Part shown: positions 52,551 through 61,862 of the stretch, in pieces
Position numbering within the stretch: position 1 is the first letter of the stretch
Layout: every line of letters starts with the position of its first letter
DNA from: Acinetobacter courvalinii
Lineage (GTDB): Bacteria > Pseudomonadota > Gammaproteobacteria > Pseudomonadales > Moraxellaceae
DNA: 64,000 nucleotides
NCBI RefSeq assembly: GCF_014635545.1
Contig: NZ_BMDA01000001.1
Location: forward strand, 450,739 to 514,738
Direction of reading: 5' to 3'
The notes under the pieces: generated by a model
The model's database searches: none
Told to the model about the DNA's origin: nothing
What the model saw: only the letters and a program-made list of their open reading frames with translations
Made by a program: the position numbers and the translations under genes

Positions 52551-52997
52551 TTAGCTTAATTTTGCTTTAATTTTAGCAGATACTTGTGCAGGATCGGCAC
52601 GCCCGGCTATGATCGGACGTAGAGAATTCATCACCTTACCCATATCTTTCATGCTAGTAGCTTCTTGAGCAGCAATCGTTTGCTCAATGATAGAATCAAG
52701 CTCTTCCTCAGTCATAGCTTCTGGTAGAAATTGAGAAATAACCTCAACTTCGGCTTGTTCTTTACTAGCTAAATCATCACGACCAGCGCCTTGAAAGGCT
52801 TTGATCGATTCTTTACGTTGTTTAATTTGCTTTTCAATGACCGCAAGAACCTGAGCATCGTCAAGCTCTATGCGCTCATCGACTTCGATTTGCTTAATTG
52901 CTGCCTGTACACCACGAATCACCGTTACTGTTGCCATATCTTTGGCACGCATTGAGTTTTTTAACACGTCAGTAATCTGGTTTTTTAAAGTATTCAT
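52551..52997 (-). CDS. GatB/YqeY domain protein
   Basis: A 148-residue YqeY-type protein. SLKNQITDVLKNSMRAKD opens it; family blocks IEKQIKQRKESIKAFQGAGRDDLA and EVEVISQFLPEAMTEEEL are followed by DMGKVMNSLRP. It is related to the C-terminal tRNA-contacting domain of GatB, but its cellular role is unsettled. It follows rpsU by 27 bp, the usual neighbour. dnaG and rpoD, which follow rpsU in many proteobacteria, are not here. Confidence 0.9.
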   Translation of the reverse strand: MNTLKNQITDVLKNSMRAKDMATVTVIRGVQAAIKQIEVDERIELDDAQVLAVIEKQIKQRKESIKAFQGAGRDDLASKEQAEVEVISQFLPEAMTEEELDSIIEQTIAAQEATSMKDMGKVMNSLRPIIAGRADPAQVSAKIKAKLS

Positions 52998-53024
52998 AGT
53001 CTTCAGCAGTCAATCACAAATTAA

Positions 53025-53240
53025 TTAGTAAAGGCGAGTAGTACGTACAGATTCGCGAGTCAATTTCTTTTGATAACGCTTAACTGCAGCAGCTTTTTTA
53101 CGCTTACGTTCTTGAGTTGGTTTCTCATAGAATTCGCGCTTACGAACGTCAGCTAAAACACCCGCTTTTTCGCATGAACGTTTGAAACGACGGATAGCTA
53201 CGTCTACTGGTTCGCCTTCTTTCAACTTAACTTGTGGCAT
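53025..53240 (-). CDS. rpsU: 30S ribosomal protein S21
   Basis: A 71-residue basic protein identical in pattern to bacterial S21: [27 protein letters not shown], then [20 protein letters not shown] and a C-terminal RTTRLY. S21 sits near the 3' end of 16S rRNA and supports initiation. The longer frame (to 53318) adds unrelated residues, so the ATG at 53240 is the start. It is divergent from tsaD, the classical bacterial arrangement. Confidence 0.97.
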   Translation of the reverse strand: MPQVKLKEGEPVDVAIRRFKRSCEKAGVLADVRKREFYEKPTQERKRKKAAAVKRYQKKLTRESVRTTRLY

Positions 53241-53384
53241 GTAAAATCCTCTAAGATAATGGATAAGATCTAACGCACTATGCACTAGATCGCAAGTGAA
53301 GGTCAGTATTTTACTCATTTACAACTCAGATCACAAGTCTATAATAGCTCGGATATTATTTTTGATCGTTGTAAAGGCAGTTTA

Positions 53385-54392
53385 ATGATTGTTTTGGGCT
53401 TGGAAACTTCGTGTGATGAAACTGGGTTAGCACTCTATGATAGCGAGCTCGGCTTACGTGGACAGGTTCTCTATAGCCAGATCAAACTGCATGCTGAATA
53501 TGGCGGTGTGGTGCCTGAACTGGCTTCACGTGATCATGTTCGTAAAATGATTCCCTTGATGAATCAACTGCTTGAGCAAAGTGGTGTCACCAAGCAAGAG
53601 ATTGACGCAGTGGCTTATACCCGTGGCCCAGGTCTCATGGGCGCGCTTATGACGGGTGCGTTATTTGGTCGTACCTTAGCCTTTGCGCTGAATAAGCCTG
53701 CGATTGGTGTACACCATATGGAAGGTCATATGCTGGCACCATTACTTTCGGAAACTCCACCGGAATTTCCGTTTGTGGCTTTACTGGTTTCTGGCGGGCA
53801 TACCCAATTAATGGCGGCTTATGGCATTGGTCAGTATGAATTACTCGGTGAATCAATTGACGATGCTGCGGGTGAGGCCTTTGATAAAGTCGCGAAAATG
53901 ATGAAGCTACCTTATCCGGGTGGACCGAATATTGCGAAGCTGGCGTTACAGGGCGATGCACAAGCTTTTGAATTCCCGCGCCCAATCTTGCATCAAGGTC
54001 TGGATTTTTCTTTTAGTGGTCTTAAAACAGCAGTTTCGGTACAACTGAAAAAGCTGGGTGAAGAAAATCGGGATGCGGATGTGGCTGCCTCTTTCCAAGA
54101 GGCAGTTGTCGATACGCTGGCAAAAAAATCTGTGAAAGCTTTAAAGCAAACGGGTTTAAAACGTTTGGTGATTGCGGGTGGAGTCAGTGCCAATCTGCGT
54201 TTGCGTGAGCAATTAGAGACCTCACTGAAGAAGATAAAGGCTAAAGTCTATTATGCCGAGCCTGCGTTGTGTACCGATAACGGCGCCATGATTGCCTTTG
54301 CCGGATACCAGCGATTAAAAGCAGGACAGCAGGATGGTTTGGCGGTGACCACCACACCACGCTGGCCGATGACCGAGTTAAAACCGACTTAA
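53385..54392 (+). CDS. tsaD: tRNA N6-threonylcarbamoyladenosine transferase TsaD
   Basis: A 335-residue ASKHA-fold enzyme that installs threonylcarbamoyl on A37 of ANN-decoding tRNAs, with TsaB and TsaE. Metal ligands His111 and His115 ([10 protein letters not shown]) match E. coli. Other blocks are [10 protein letters not shown], the [13 protein letters not shown] phosphate loop, [24 protein letters not shown] and [12 protein letters not shown]. It is divergent from rpsU. Essential in most bacteria; cytoplasmic. Confidence 0.97.
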   Translation: MIVLGLETSCDETGLALYDSELGLRGQVLYSQIKLHAEYGGVVPELASRDHVRKMIPLMNQLLEQSGVTKQEIDAVAYTRGPGLMGALMTGALFGRTLAFALNKPAIGVHHMEGHMLAPLLSETPPEFPFVALLVSGGHTQLMAAYGIGQYELLGESIDDAAGEAFDKVAKMMKLPYPGGPNIAKLALQGDAQAFEFPRPILHQGLDFSFSGLKTAVSVQLKKLGEENRDADVAASFQEAVVDTLAKKSVKALKQTGLKRLVIAGGVSANLRLREQLETSLKKIKAKVYYAEPALCTDNGAMIAFAGYQRLKAGQQDGLAVTTTPRWPMTELKPT

Positions 54393-54428
54393 ATTAAACG
54401 CTTCCTTTTAATTGGTTGTGGAGCGATG

Positions 54429-54456
54429 AGTAAATCCGGAGATCTCTGGATTTACT
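54429..54456. repeat. 28-bp near-perfect palindrome after tsaD
   Basis: AGTAAATCC and GGATTTACT arms flank an inner GAGATCTC palindrome. It could be a transcription end hairpin for tsaD, but it lacks a U-run; it may be a remnant of a mobile palindromic repeat. Confidence 0.45.
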
Positions 54457-54590
54457 GGACTATTCTTATATTTACAAATCAGATTCTTGATTGATATACA
54501 TGGCACAGGTTTGAGGCCCGCGCTATGTTATAAAGTATTGGATATATTATTTATTTTTGATGAGCTAAAACTCATTGTGGAGTACAAAAG

Positions 54591-55094
54591 TTGAAAATTT
54601 CTTATATTTTTACATGTGGCCGATTAGAATCTTTATTCAAGATTCTATGCCTCACTCAAAAAGGTGAGGACAAGGTTGCATCAAAAGAAAAAATCGTTGA
54701 ACAATATCGGAAAGATATCGCTTTAGGTCGACCATTTGAAGAAACTGAACTTTATCAATTAATTGAACAAAGTGAAGAAAAAATTATCATTAATCGCTTA
54801 AGTAATATTCTGCGCGAGAAACCGACTCAGCAGAAAAGCAACTTTGATGCGGATGAATATAAGACAGGTGCATGGTCTGAGTTTAATGATTATAAGCTGG
54901 CAGTTCGTTTTTCTAATGCGAAAACTGAGTTAAGTGAAAAGCACTTTGCGAAAACTGGTGAATACATGACCAGTCGTGGTATCGCAAAATTGACGGGTTT
55001 TAATCCAAGTAACATTAAGAATATGTTGCATCATAAAAGAAGTGTGGTCAGAAAAATGCTAACCACTTTAGAAAAGTTAGCAAGAGAGTATTAA
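54591..55094 (+). CDS. hypothetical protein with a C-terminal helix-turn-helix-like end
   Basis: A 167-residue protein starting at a TTG, 8 nt after GGAG. I do not recognise a family. The N terminus is Phe/Cys-containing and may be miscalled; from about residue 31 the chain is charged and helical (KIVEQYRKDIALG). The end (MTSRGIAKLTGFNPSNIKNMLHHKRSVVRKMLTTLEKL) has a GIAKLTGF-NPSNIKNML pattern that looks like a DNA-binding helix-turn-helix. A regulatory or phage-like role is only a suggestion. Confidence 0.6.
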   Translation: MKISYIFTCGRLESLFKILCLTQKGEDKVASKEKIVEQYRKDIALGRPFEETELYQLIEQSEEKIIINRLSNILREKPTQQKSNFDADEYKTGAWSEFNDYKLAVRFSNAKTELSEKHFAKTGEYMTSRGIAKLTGFNPSNIKNMLHHKRSVVRKMLTTLEKLAREY

Positions 55095-55216
55095 TCTTTA
55101 AGCTCTATTTTCGATGCAGAGACAATGTCTTGCTCTGCATCGATAGTACTCAATTTTTTTAATAATCAAATAATTTCAGTGTTTTTTAATAATGTATAAA
55201 TAAAAAGGAACCAATA

Positions 55217-55561
55217 ATGTGGGTGATTAAAGCAGCCAATGGTTGTGCATGGTTAAGTATAATTATAGTTGTCGCAGCAGCAATTTTTTCAATTTATGTT
55301 CTCAGTATTCCATGTACAACTGATCGAATCTGTGAAATGCCACCCATTCATTTATTCTTTTTGCTGGCATGGATTATTTCAATTATCTGTAATTTTATTG
55401 GCATCATTTTTTCGATCATTGGATTGAAAAAAGATGAACCCATTAAAAAACTAGCCAAAGTAGCATTGTTCTTTAATGGGAAAATCATTGCTTTTAGCTT
55501 TGTGTGCGCTTTATTACTATTTATTGATTTTAATGGCTTAGCAATTTTTCTAAGTGATTAA
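55217..55561 (+). CDS. small membrane protein
   Basis: A 114-residue protein with three predicted membrane helices (about 10-32, 49-72, 86-108). Two Cys (SIPCTTDRICEMP) lie in the loop between helices 1 and 2, probably outside and able to pair. A short basic stretch (IGLKKDEPIKKLAK) follows helix 2. No family is recognised. AAGGA lies about 8 nt before the ATG. It is convergent with the EamA gene, the stops being 3 bp apart. Confidence 0.68.
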   Translation: MWVIKAANGCAWLSIIIVVAAAIFSIYVLSIPCTTDRICEMPPIHLFFLLAWIISIICNFIGIIFSIIGLKKDEPIKKLAKVALFFNGKIIAFSFVCALLLFIDFNGLAIFLSD

Positions 55562-55564
55562 CCG

Positions 55565-56473
55565 TTAACGATCAGCTTTAGACAACAATGCCAGACACAC
55601 AAAAATCAACACCATACCCAGCCAGCCAATAGGTGCCAGTTGTTCGCCAACCAGCAAGACGGCAAATAGTGCTGCAACCAGTGGTTCAAATAGGGTTAGT
55701 GTGGTGGCGGTGCTGGCTGAAATGGTTTTTAGCGCATAACCAAATAATAGGTAGCCGAGAAACATCGGAATCAGCATCATATAACCCACCACATAAAGAT
55801 TTACCGGTTCATCAAACAGGTTGGTCCCGGTAAAAAATAGGGTCGGTAATAGAATTAAGGCCCCAAAACCGAAGATCAGACCCATAGAGGCTTTGGAATC
55901 AACGCCACGATCAATCATCTTTTTTGCAGCCCAGGAATATAAAGAATAGGTCAGGGCAGCGATCAATCCGAGAATAATGCCAAGGCTTTTCTGGTCTGTC
56001 GCAATAGTATGTGTTGATCCCTGAGAATGAGATTCGCCAATGGATAACAGTAAAACGCCGGCGACACCAAAAACGAAACTGATAAACCATTTGCCAGAAA
56101 GTGCCTTTTTATCAAAAAACTTTTCTAGTAATGCGGTAAATAAAGGGGCTGAACCGATTGAAACCACGGTGCCAATGGTAATCCCCGCCATACGCATCGA
56201 TGAATAGAACGCCAATGGGTAAATCGCGACCGAGACCATACCGATCAATAATAATGGATAGTAAGCGCGAATGTGCGGTAAATGGTTGCGAATATCTTTA
56301 TGGGCAAGCAAGGCTTGTAACAACCCACCACCACCCATGGCAATTGCGCCGATGGCCAAAGGACTTAAATTCGGTGCATAGGACGCAGCCGTCCCTGTAG
56401 TTCCCCATAAAATAGAGGCCACTAACACTGCAATAAAGCCATAATGAGCTTTTATATTGATTGAGCTATTCAA
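55565..56473 (-). CDS. EamA/DMT-family transporter
   Basis: A 302-residue, ten-helix drug/metabolite transporter of two EamA repeats (ILWGTTGTAASYAPNLSPLAIG in the first, LTLFEPLVAALFAVLLVGEQL in the second). The substrate is not known. It overlaps the TetR gene by 4 bp, so the two are co-translated. A TetR-family repressor next to and upstream of an exporter usually controls it, which fits the palindromic operator before the pair. Confidence 0.88.
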   Translation of the reverse strand: MNSSINIKAHYGFIAVLVASILWGTTGTAASYAPNLSPLAIGAIAMGGGGLLQALLAHKDIRNHLPHIRAYYPLLLIGMVSVAIYPLAFYSSMRMAGITIGTVVSIGSAPLFTALLEKFFDKKALSGKWFISFVFGVAGVLLLSIGESHSQGSTHTIATDQKSLGIILGLIAALTYSLYSWAAKKMIDRGVDSKASMGLIFGFGALILLPTLFFTGTNLFDEPVNLYVVGYMMLIPMFLGYLLFGYALKTISASTATTLTLFEPLVAALFAVLLVGEQLAPIGWLGMVLIFVCLALLSKADR

Positions 56474-57048
56474 TTTGTGATCTCTTGTTCTAATAAACGC
56501 TGAGCCATGTGTTTGGCTGCAAATACCTTGTCGCTGGAACTTTCCAAACCTGCGCGGGCAATCGATCCTTCAAGAAGAAAAGAAAGTAGTAATGCCAGTT
56601 CTTTGACTCGCTCAGCATCGTGGATTAATTGATTTAAATGGCCGGCTAAAATTGCTTCAATTTCGTCTTTATGGTTTTTTACAACTAATCGCTCAGGGCT
56701 ATAAGCAGGAAATTCTGCTGCCGCATTCAATAAGCCACAGCCACGAAAACCGTTTTCATAGGCAAATTCGGCATGATCCTGATAGGCATCAAACACGGCC
56801 AGAATTCCATCTAGAGGGGTTTTAATCTGGACTTTTCGTTTTTCGTATAAGTCGAGCCATTCCTGATGACGTGCTTCGATATAGCAGGTGATCAGATCTG
56901 ACTTGGTAGCAAAGTTATTATACAAAGACATTTTCGCCACGTTGGCTTTCTCTGTAATGCTGTTGATGCCTGTATTACTGATGCCATCGTTATAGAACAG
57001 GGTGGATGCTGCATCCAGAATTTTTTGTTTTGCTGATTTCGAACTCAT
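56470..57048 (-). CDS. TetR-family transcriptional regulator
   Basis: A 192-residue TetR/AcrR protein. The N-terminal helix-turn-helix (about 8-52; KILDAASTLFYNDGISNTGINSITEKANVAKMSLYNNF) is followed by a helical ligand domain with FRGCGLLNAAAEF. It is the first gene of a two-gene unit with an exporter and lies behind a 16-bp perfect palindrome, so autorepression and control of the exporter are likely. The ligand is unknown. Confidence 0.9.
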   Translation of the reverse strand: MSSKSAKQKILDAASTLFYNDGISNTGINSITEKANVAKMSLYNNFATKSDLITCYIEARHQEWLDLYEKRKVQIKTPLDGILAVFDAYQDHAEFAYENGFRGCGLLNAAAEFPAYSPERLVVKNHKDEIEAILAGHLNQLIHDAERVKELALLLSFLLEGSIARAGLESSSDKVFAAKHMAQRLLEQEITN

Positions 57049-57074
57049 CGTAAAATTACTTATGTATACCGATC

Positions 57075-57090
57075 TACCTAATATTAGGTA
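57075..57090. promoter_or_regulatory. TetR operator candidate
   Basis: TACCTAATATTAGGTA is a perfect 16-bp palindrome, 27 bp upstream of the TetR start. Its length and place suit binding by the TetR product of the exporter pair. Confidence 0.72.
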
Positions 57091-57173
57091 AAAATTATTT
57101 TATTCGCAAGTATGAATCCTTAAACAGACAGCAATTTTTTAGCGATGAAGCGGCGAGAGAAATGAGAGAGTAG

Positions 57174-57203
57174 ATAAGCCTTCTAATATTTTCAAAGGCT
57201 TAT
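57174..57203 (-). terminator. terminator after the DUF6670-like gene
   Basis: ATAAGCCTT and AAGGCTTAT are exact 9-bp arms around a 12-nt loop, downstream of the minus-strand gene ending at 57231. The U-run is weak. Confidence 0.65.
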
Positions 57204-57230
57204 TGCTATATTAACTTCTAAATAGAATGT

Positions 57231-58328
57231 TTATTGAAATGCTTTTTGGTCTTCGACATCTACATATTCAATATAACCACGTCCTTGAACAGGCTCATTT
57301 AAATATTCACCTGTAAAGGTATAAGCACTGGCGTAACCCACACCATGACCATAACGGAACGGACTATCAATTTTTGCTGTAATTTCCAGTACCTTTTGAT
57401 TGGCCTTATTTTTAACAGACCATGAAAACACTTGCGGTAAGCGCATTTTCTTACCGCTTGGTGAAACATAGTCCTCGATTTGATGAGAAATCACGTTAAA
57501 TTCAACTTCAGTATAAATTTCAGCTGGTTTATCAGTATGACGTATATGCAAGCTATATGCAGCAGGTTTCCCCAGAATGTCAGCCTTGGTTAATAAGAGT
57601 TGCGTTGTTTCGCTAAGATTAATAATCTGATACGTGAAGAAATCCAGCGGTAGTTTATAAGCTTCAGGTATGAGTTTTTTAGCGACCATATGAGCACCAG
57701 TTGCGCGCGCATATTCATAGGTACATAAACCTTCAGCAGGTGTTTTTTTGCCCTTATACTCAAGTTGACCTTTGAAGCTGGCTAATAGACTGAAATGATC
57801 ATAAATCGGGGTTTTGATAAACCATGAAATTTGATCGCTGACATCCAGTTCAAATTCAAAGCTGAGGCCATGATAAGCACCTTTGAGGTGAATATGTGGT
57901 AATGTGCCTTGAATTGAAACCTCTTCGCCCAATTCGATTAACGTGCCATCTTCCTGAATATTCGCATTTTCAGGCATGATATAGGCTTTTAACAGATGTT
58001 CATCTACAGCAGCCGTGCTTGAAAAGAAGGTTGCGCTTTCTCGTGGATTGCCCAAGGTAATATCATCATGGTCAAAAGCCAGTGCACCAGGCGTACCAAG
58101 CAAGATCATAATATTTAAATAACGGTGCGGTTCAGGCAACAATGGAAAGAAAATTCCATAATGCGTCCAGGTATAAAACTTTTCTTCTGTTCTTGGACGG
58201 ATGATTTCAGGGGCGGAAAAAGGGATTGTTGAATACTTGACCGCTTTATCTAATGTGCCCTGAGCAAGCAATAGACTTTTACCTAATATTTTGCTGGTCA
58301 GGGAGGCTGGTGGCAATTGTTTTTTCAT
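57231..58328 (-). CDS. hypothetical protein, DUF6670-like (lipocalin-type beta fold)
   Basis: A 365-residue protein without signal or membrane helix after residue 30. The alternating beta pattern (WTHYGIFFPLLPEPHRYLNIMILLG, YHGLSFEFELDVSDQISWF, YGHGVGYASAYTFTGEY) resembles the two-lobed carotenoid-hydratase/AttH-like fold and the Acinetobacter DUF6670 group. The family name is from memory and not certain. GLCTYEYARAT may be part of a binding site. No neighbour gives a clue. AGGAAAATGAG precedes the ATG. Confidence 0.55.
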   Translation of the reverse strand: MKKQLPPASLTSKILGKSLLLAQGTLDKAVKYSTIPFSAPEIIRPRTEEKFYTWTHYGIFFPLLPEPHRYLNIMILLGTPGALAFDHDDITLGNPRESATFFSSTAAVDEHLLKAYIMPENANIQEDGTLIELGEEVSIQGTLPHIHLKGAYHGLSFEFELDVSDQISWFIKTPIYDHFSLLASFKGQLEYKGKKTPAEGLCTYEYARATGAHMVAKKLIPEAYKLPLDFFTYQIINLSETTQLLLTKADILGKPAAYSLHIRHTDKPAEIYTEVEFNVISHQIEDYVSPSGKKMRLPQVFSWSVKNKANQKVLEITAKIDSPFRYGHGVGYASAYTFTGEYLNEPVQGRGYIEYVDVEDQKAFQ

Positions 58329-58444
58329 CTCATTTTCCTAAACTCTATTTACGCAGGGAAGTAGGTTAGGGAAAACAATTGCCATTGCTAAGCGGAAATG
58401 AGGACAAAACCACAGCTTTAGAGGACAACTCAATATTTAACTTT

Positions 58445-59320
58445 TTAGGTAATTTTTTCTAAATTTTGTGAACCAATCCAATGTTTTGAGAACTGGTAGG
58501 CGGCACGTCCGGAACGTTGTCCACGGGCCTGAGACCATTTTAAACTTTCACCACGTACCAGCTCGTTATACTCCAAATCGGCTTTCACGATATAGTGTTC
58601 AACGATTTCTAAATAAAGCTGCTGATCCATAGGATAGAAGGATAGCCACAAGCCAAACCGATCCGAAAGTGAAATTTTTTCTTCAATGGCTTCCTGTGGA
58701 TGCAGTTCCGTATATTGCGGCACATCGACTTTCCGTACCGGGGTATTCTCATGCATAAATTCAGGCAATAAATGACGGCGGTTACTGGTGGCGTAAATAA
58801 TAAAATTGCTTGAGCCAGATTGCAGGGAACCATCCAGAACGCTTTTTAGACTGCGATAGTTTTCATCTTCGGCGTTAAAAGCCAGATCATCACAATAGAC
58901 AATAAATTTCTCAGGGCGCCCTTCAATTAGCTTTTGAATTTTAGGCAAGTCTGACAGATCATCGCGTTCAATTTCGATCAAACGTAAACCTTGCGCTGCA
59001 TATTCGGTAAGCAGGGCACGTACAATCGACGATTTCCCTGTGCCTCGAGAGCCAGTGAGCAATACATCATTGGCCGGCAAGCCATTCAGGAATTGTAAGG
59101 TATTCTGGATAATCTTCTCTTTCTGGCGTTCAATCCCTTTTAAATCTTCCAGATACATTTGCTTGGGTTGTTGTATTGCGACCAGTTGTTGATTTTCCCA
59201 TCGAAATGCAATCGCAGAAAAATCAGTCGGCTGTTTTGGTGCAGGAAGAACTTGCTGCAGTTGTGTTAGGACATTCGATAAAGACTGGAGAATAGATTCG
59301 GGTAAATCAAGGATCGCCAT
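58445..59320 (-). CDS. DUF815 family AAA-type ATPase
   Basis: A 291-residue ATPase of the DUF815 type. The Walker A GSRGTGKSSIVRALL (about 93-107) and the Walker B FIVYCDDLAF (about 138-147) are clear, followed by a sensor-like IYATSNRRHLLPEFM (about 174-188). The family is related to AAA proteins, but its substrate is not established. It is transcribed alone, opposite to the patatin gene. Cytoplasmic. Confidence 0.88.
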   Translation of the reverse strand: MAILDLPESILQSLSNVLTQLQQVLPAPKQPTDFSAIAFRWENQQLVAIQQPKQMYLEDLKGIERQKEKIIQNTLQFLNGLPANDVLLTGSRGTGKSSIVRALLTEYAAQGLRLIEIERDDLSDLPKIQKLIEGRPEKFIVYCDDLAFNAEDENYRSLKSVLDGSLQSGSSNFIIYATSNRRHLLPEFMHENTPVRKVDVPQYTELHPQEAIEEKISLSDRFGLWLSFYPMDQQLYLEIVEHYIVKADLEYNELVRGESLKWSQARGQRSGRAAYQFSKHWIGSQNLEKIT

Positions 59321-59494
59321 AAATACAAACCAAACTTAATGATGAATAGTGATACTAACATTGCTATTTCTGAAAGAAAGAAGATCTCATCAGAAATATC
59401 GAAATAAATCGATTTTACCCTTGATTGTTACAGCAGCTTTTTGCATTGTATAGGTGCAAGAATTCAAAAAATATGCTGAAAAACAGGATCGCGA

Positions 59495-61003
59495 ATGTTC
59501 AATAGAGTTCAGGAAAAAAAGAATACATATCAGTCGCATAGGGTTGATGTATTGCAAGAACACTTACGGCACGCAAACTCTTATGATGAATGGAAGGAAA
59601 TTGCACTAAAACTGGACGAAGAATCGGGTCATGAAGTATGGAAATATGACAATGACTCGCCTTATTTTGATGCCGAAATTTTATCCAAGCGTTATAACCT
59701 ATTAAAAAAGTATCGCACTCAGCATCGGACACTTGATCTGATTTATGTATTAAGAGAAGGCTTGTCTTATGACTTTGCCAATATTGGTCATCCAATGTTA
59801 TTTGCGCAAACCTATATCGGAACAAAAAAGATTATTGAAAATTATGTCGAGGAAATGAGTGACTGTTTTCGTTATCTTGCCTCTAGTGAATGTATTACCT
59901 TTCAGTTAAAGGAAAAAATCCAGTTTTTTGAAGAATGCCAGAAAGCCTATGGACAGCCAGCCTTGATGTTTTCTGGTGGCGCTACCTTGGGACTGTTTCA
60001 TACCGGCGTATGTAAGGCCTTGCTCGAGCAGGATTTAATGCCACGGGTATTGTCCGGCTCCAGTGCGGGGGCCATCATGACCGGCATGCTGGGCGTCTCC
60101 ACCTCGGATCAGGTGCCCGACTTGCTCAAAGGAGAGCATTTTTTTAGTGATGCATTCAAGTTCAGGAAAATAAGTGAACTGGTCAAGGGACGTGGCGGTT
60201 TCGCCGATGTCATGTATTTAAAACAGTTCCTGATGCAAAACTTGGGCGACGTCACCTTTGCTGAAGCTTATCAGCAGTCCAACCGTCATATTAATATTGT
60301 GATTGCACCCTATAACACGGCGCAAAGTCCGCGGATCATGAATGCATTAACTGCACCGAATGTGTTGGTATGGAGTGCAGTACTGGCTTCTTGTGCGGTC
60401 CCGGTGCTATTTCCACCTGTGCATTTGACCAGTAAGCGTTATGACGGGCAGCATACTCCATATCTGGCCAACACTAAATGGGTGGATGGCAGTATGCGTA
60501 GTGATTTCCCGCAGGAAAAAATGGCACGGCTGTATAATATTAATTACACCATCGCCAGTCAGGTCAATCCGCACATTGTGCCGTTTATGCAAAGTGATTC
60601 TGAACGCTTTCGTAGAGATGTCTTGAGCTGGCCTGAGCGGATTGTGCGCCGTCAAGGCAAAGCGATTGCATTGGAAGTGATGGATCTGACACGTAATTAT
60701 GTGGGAAGCTTTTTCCCGATCCGCCGTGCGCTGGATCATGGCTACGGTATTCTGGGACAACGTTATTATGGTGATGTGAATATCATTGCCAAATACGGTT
60801 TACGGCACTATAGCTATATGCTGAAAAATCCACGGCCAAAACTGTTCAAAATCTTGCAGCGAGAAGGTGAGCGGGCTACCTGGCCCAAAGTTTCTGCCAT
60901 TGAAACTCATGCACGGATTGGTAAAACCATTGAGCATTGTTTAACATCATTGCGAAAGCAGGAAGAAAAGCAGCAGAATGAGTTTTACTACGTGGATCTG
61001 TGA
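59495..61003 (+). CDS. DUF3336-patatin phospholipase
   Basis: A 502-residue protein. Residues 1 to about 145 are the DUF3336 domain (YDEWKEIALKLDEESGHEVWK), and about 155-350 the patatin domain. Patatin features are the oxyanion stretch SGGATLGLFHTGV (160-172), the nucleophile Ser190 in GSSAG, and the catalytic Asp331 in DGS. The same DUF3336-patatin order occurs in fungal TGL3/TGL4 and plant SDP1 triacylglycerol lipases. Acinetobacter stores triacylglycerol and wax, so a storage-lipid or phospholipid hydrolase is plausible (inference). The last 26 bp overlap the next gene, so the two are probably co-translated. Confidence 0.9.
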   Translation: MFNRVQEKKNTYQSHRVDVLQEHLRHANSYDEWKEIALKLDEESGHEVWKYDNDSPYFDAEILSKRYNLLKKYRTQHRTLDLIYVLREGLSYDFANIGHPMLFAQTYIGTKKIIENYVEEMSDCFRYLASSECITFQLKEKIQFFEECQKAYGQPALMFSGGATLGLFHTGVCKALLEQDLMPRVLSGSSAGAIMTGMLGVSTSDQVPDLLKGEHFFSDAFKFRKISELVKGRGGFADVMYLKQFLMQNLGDVTFAEAYQQSNRHINIVIAPYNTAQSPRIMNALTAPNVLVWSAVLASCAVPVLFPPVHLTSKRYDGQHTPYLANTKWVDGSMRSDFPQEKMARLYNINYTIASQVNPHIVPFMQSDSERFRRDVLSWPERIVRRQGKAIALEVMDLTRNYVGSFFPIRRALDHGYGILGQRYYGDVNIIAKYGLRHYSYMLKNPRPKLFKILQREGERATWPKVSAIETHARIGKTIEHCLTSLRKQEEKQQNEFYYVDL

Positions 61004-61796
61004 TCCCAAGAGTCAACTTGAAAACTTAACTTTAGTGACCAAAGCACAAAGCTATGCCTTTGGGCGTCGTTTATATACTTTTGAAATTAACCAGCAGCAA
61101 TACTGGCTGAAATTCCATCGTTCAAATACCCATACCGGTTTAAAACAGGCTTTATTAAGCGAGCTGGAGTTTTACCAGCAGCAAGCTGGGCAACACTTTT
61201 TGTTACCGCATCAGATCGTTCAGCTTAACCCGTTCACACCCCTATTGGATTGTGAGGGTGATGAAATAGGCTTGATCACGCTTGCTGCGCAAGATTTTTT
61301 TACACCTATGCAGGATTTGAGCAATATTGAAGAACTACGGCAAAAGCTGCTGAAGGCCTTAGATGCATTAAATGAGTTGCATCAATCGGGCTGGATTCAT
61401 GGTGATTTAAAGGCAGAACATTTTCGCTTATATGATAACGGTTGCAGGCTGATCGACTTTGAACAGACCGTTAAGATAGGGCAGTCCATCACGACCTTGA
61501 ATGCAACACCGCATTATATGGCCCCAGAACTGTTTCAGGGTGCAGGCAAGAGCGTGCAAAGCGATTTATATGCCTTCGGTATTATTGTTTATGAATGGTT
61601 GACACAAAGCAGATTACACGCCAAAAGCTATCATGATTGGGCGATATTGCATTGTCAGCAACTCCAGATCCAGCTTCCCGAGCAATTACAGTGTTTTTCC
61701 CCCGTGTTAAAAGGGTTGCTGGAAAAACATGTTCAACATCGATTTGATTGTGTTGACGCGATAAAAACACGCCTCAATACGCTAATTTTGCTTTAA
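60978..61796 (+). CDS. atypical protein kinase-like protein
   Basis: A 272-residue Ser/Thr-kinase-fold protein. Conserved positions are Lys45 (YWLKFHR), Glu62 or Glu64 in the alpha-C region, Asp143 and Lys145 in HGDLKAEH, Asp160 in DFE, and the activation segment TPHYMAPEL. Two residues depart from the family: His148 replaces the Asn of the catalytic loop and Glu162 replaces the Gly of DFG. It could be active or a pseudokinase. The start lies inside the end of the patatin gene (26-bp overlap), so a functional pair is suggested. No membrane or sensor domain is present. Confidence 0.85.
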   Translation: MSFTTWICDPKSQLENLTLVTKAQSYAFGRRLYTFEINQQQYWLKFHRSNTHTGLKQALLSELEFYQQQAGQHFLLPHQIVQLNPFTPLLDCEGDEIGLITLAAQDFFTPMQDLSNIEELRQKLLKALDALNELHQSGWIHGDLKAEHFRLYDNGCRLIDFEQTVKIGQSITTLNATPHYMAPELFQGAGKSVQSDLYAFGIIVYEWLTQSRLHAKSYHDWAILHCQQLQIQLPEQLQCFSPVLKGLLEKHVQHRFDCVDAIKTRLNTLILL

Positions 61797-61862
61797 AAGT
61801 AAACATAACACCTTGATTTGAATATTATATGTTCATTTGAGTGGTTTTTTTAAAAGAAAGAC

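Noticed and set aside
53241-53318. N-terminal extension of S21
   Set aside because: The ribosomal protein starts [11 protein letters not shown]; the upstream residues belong to no S21 homologue.
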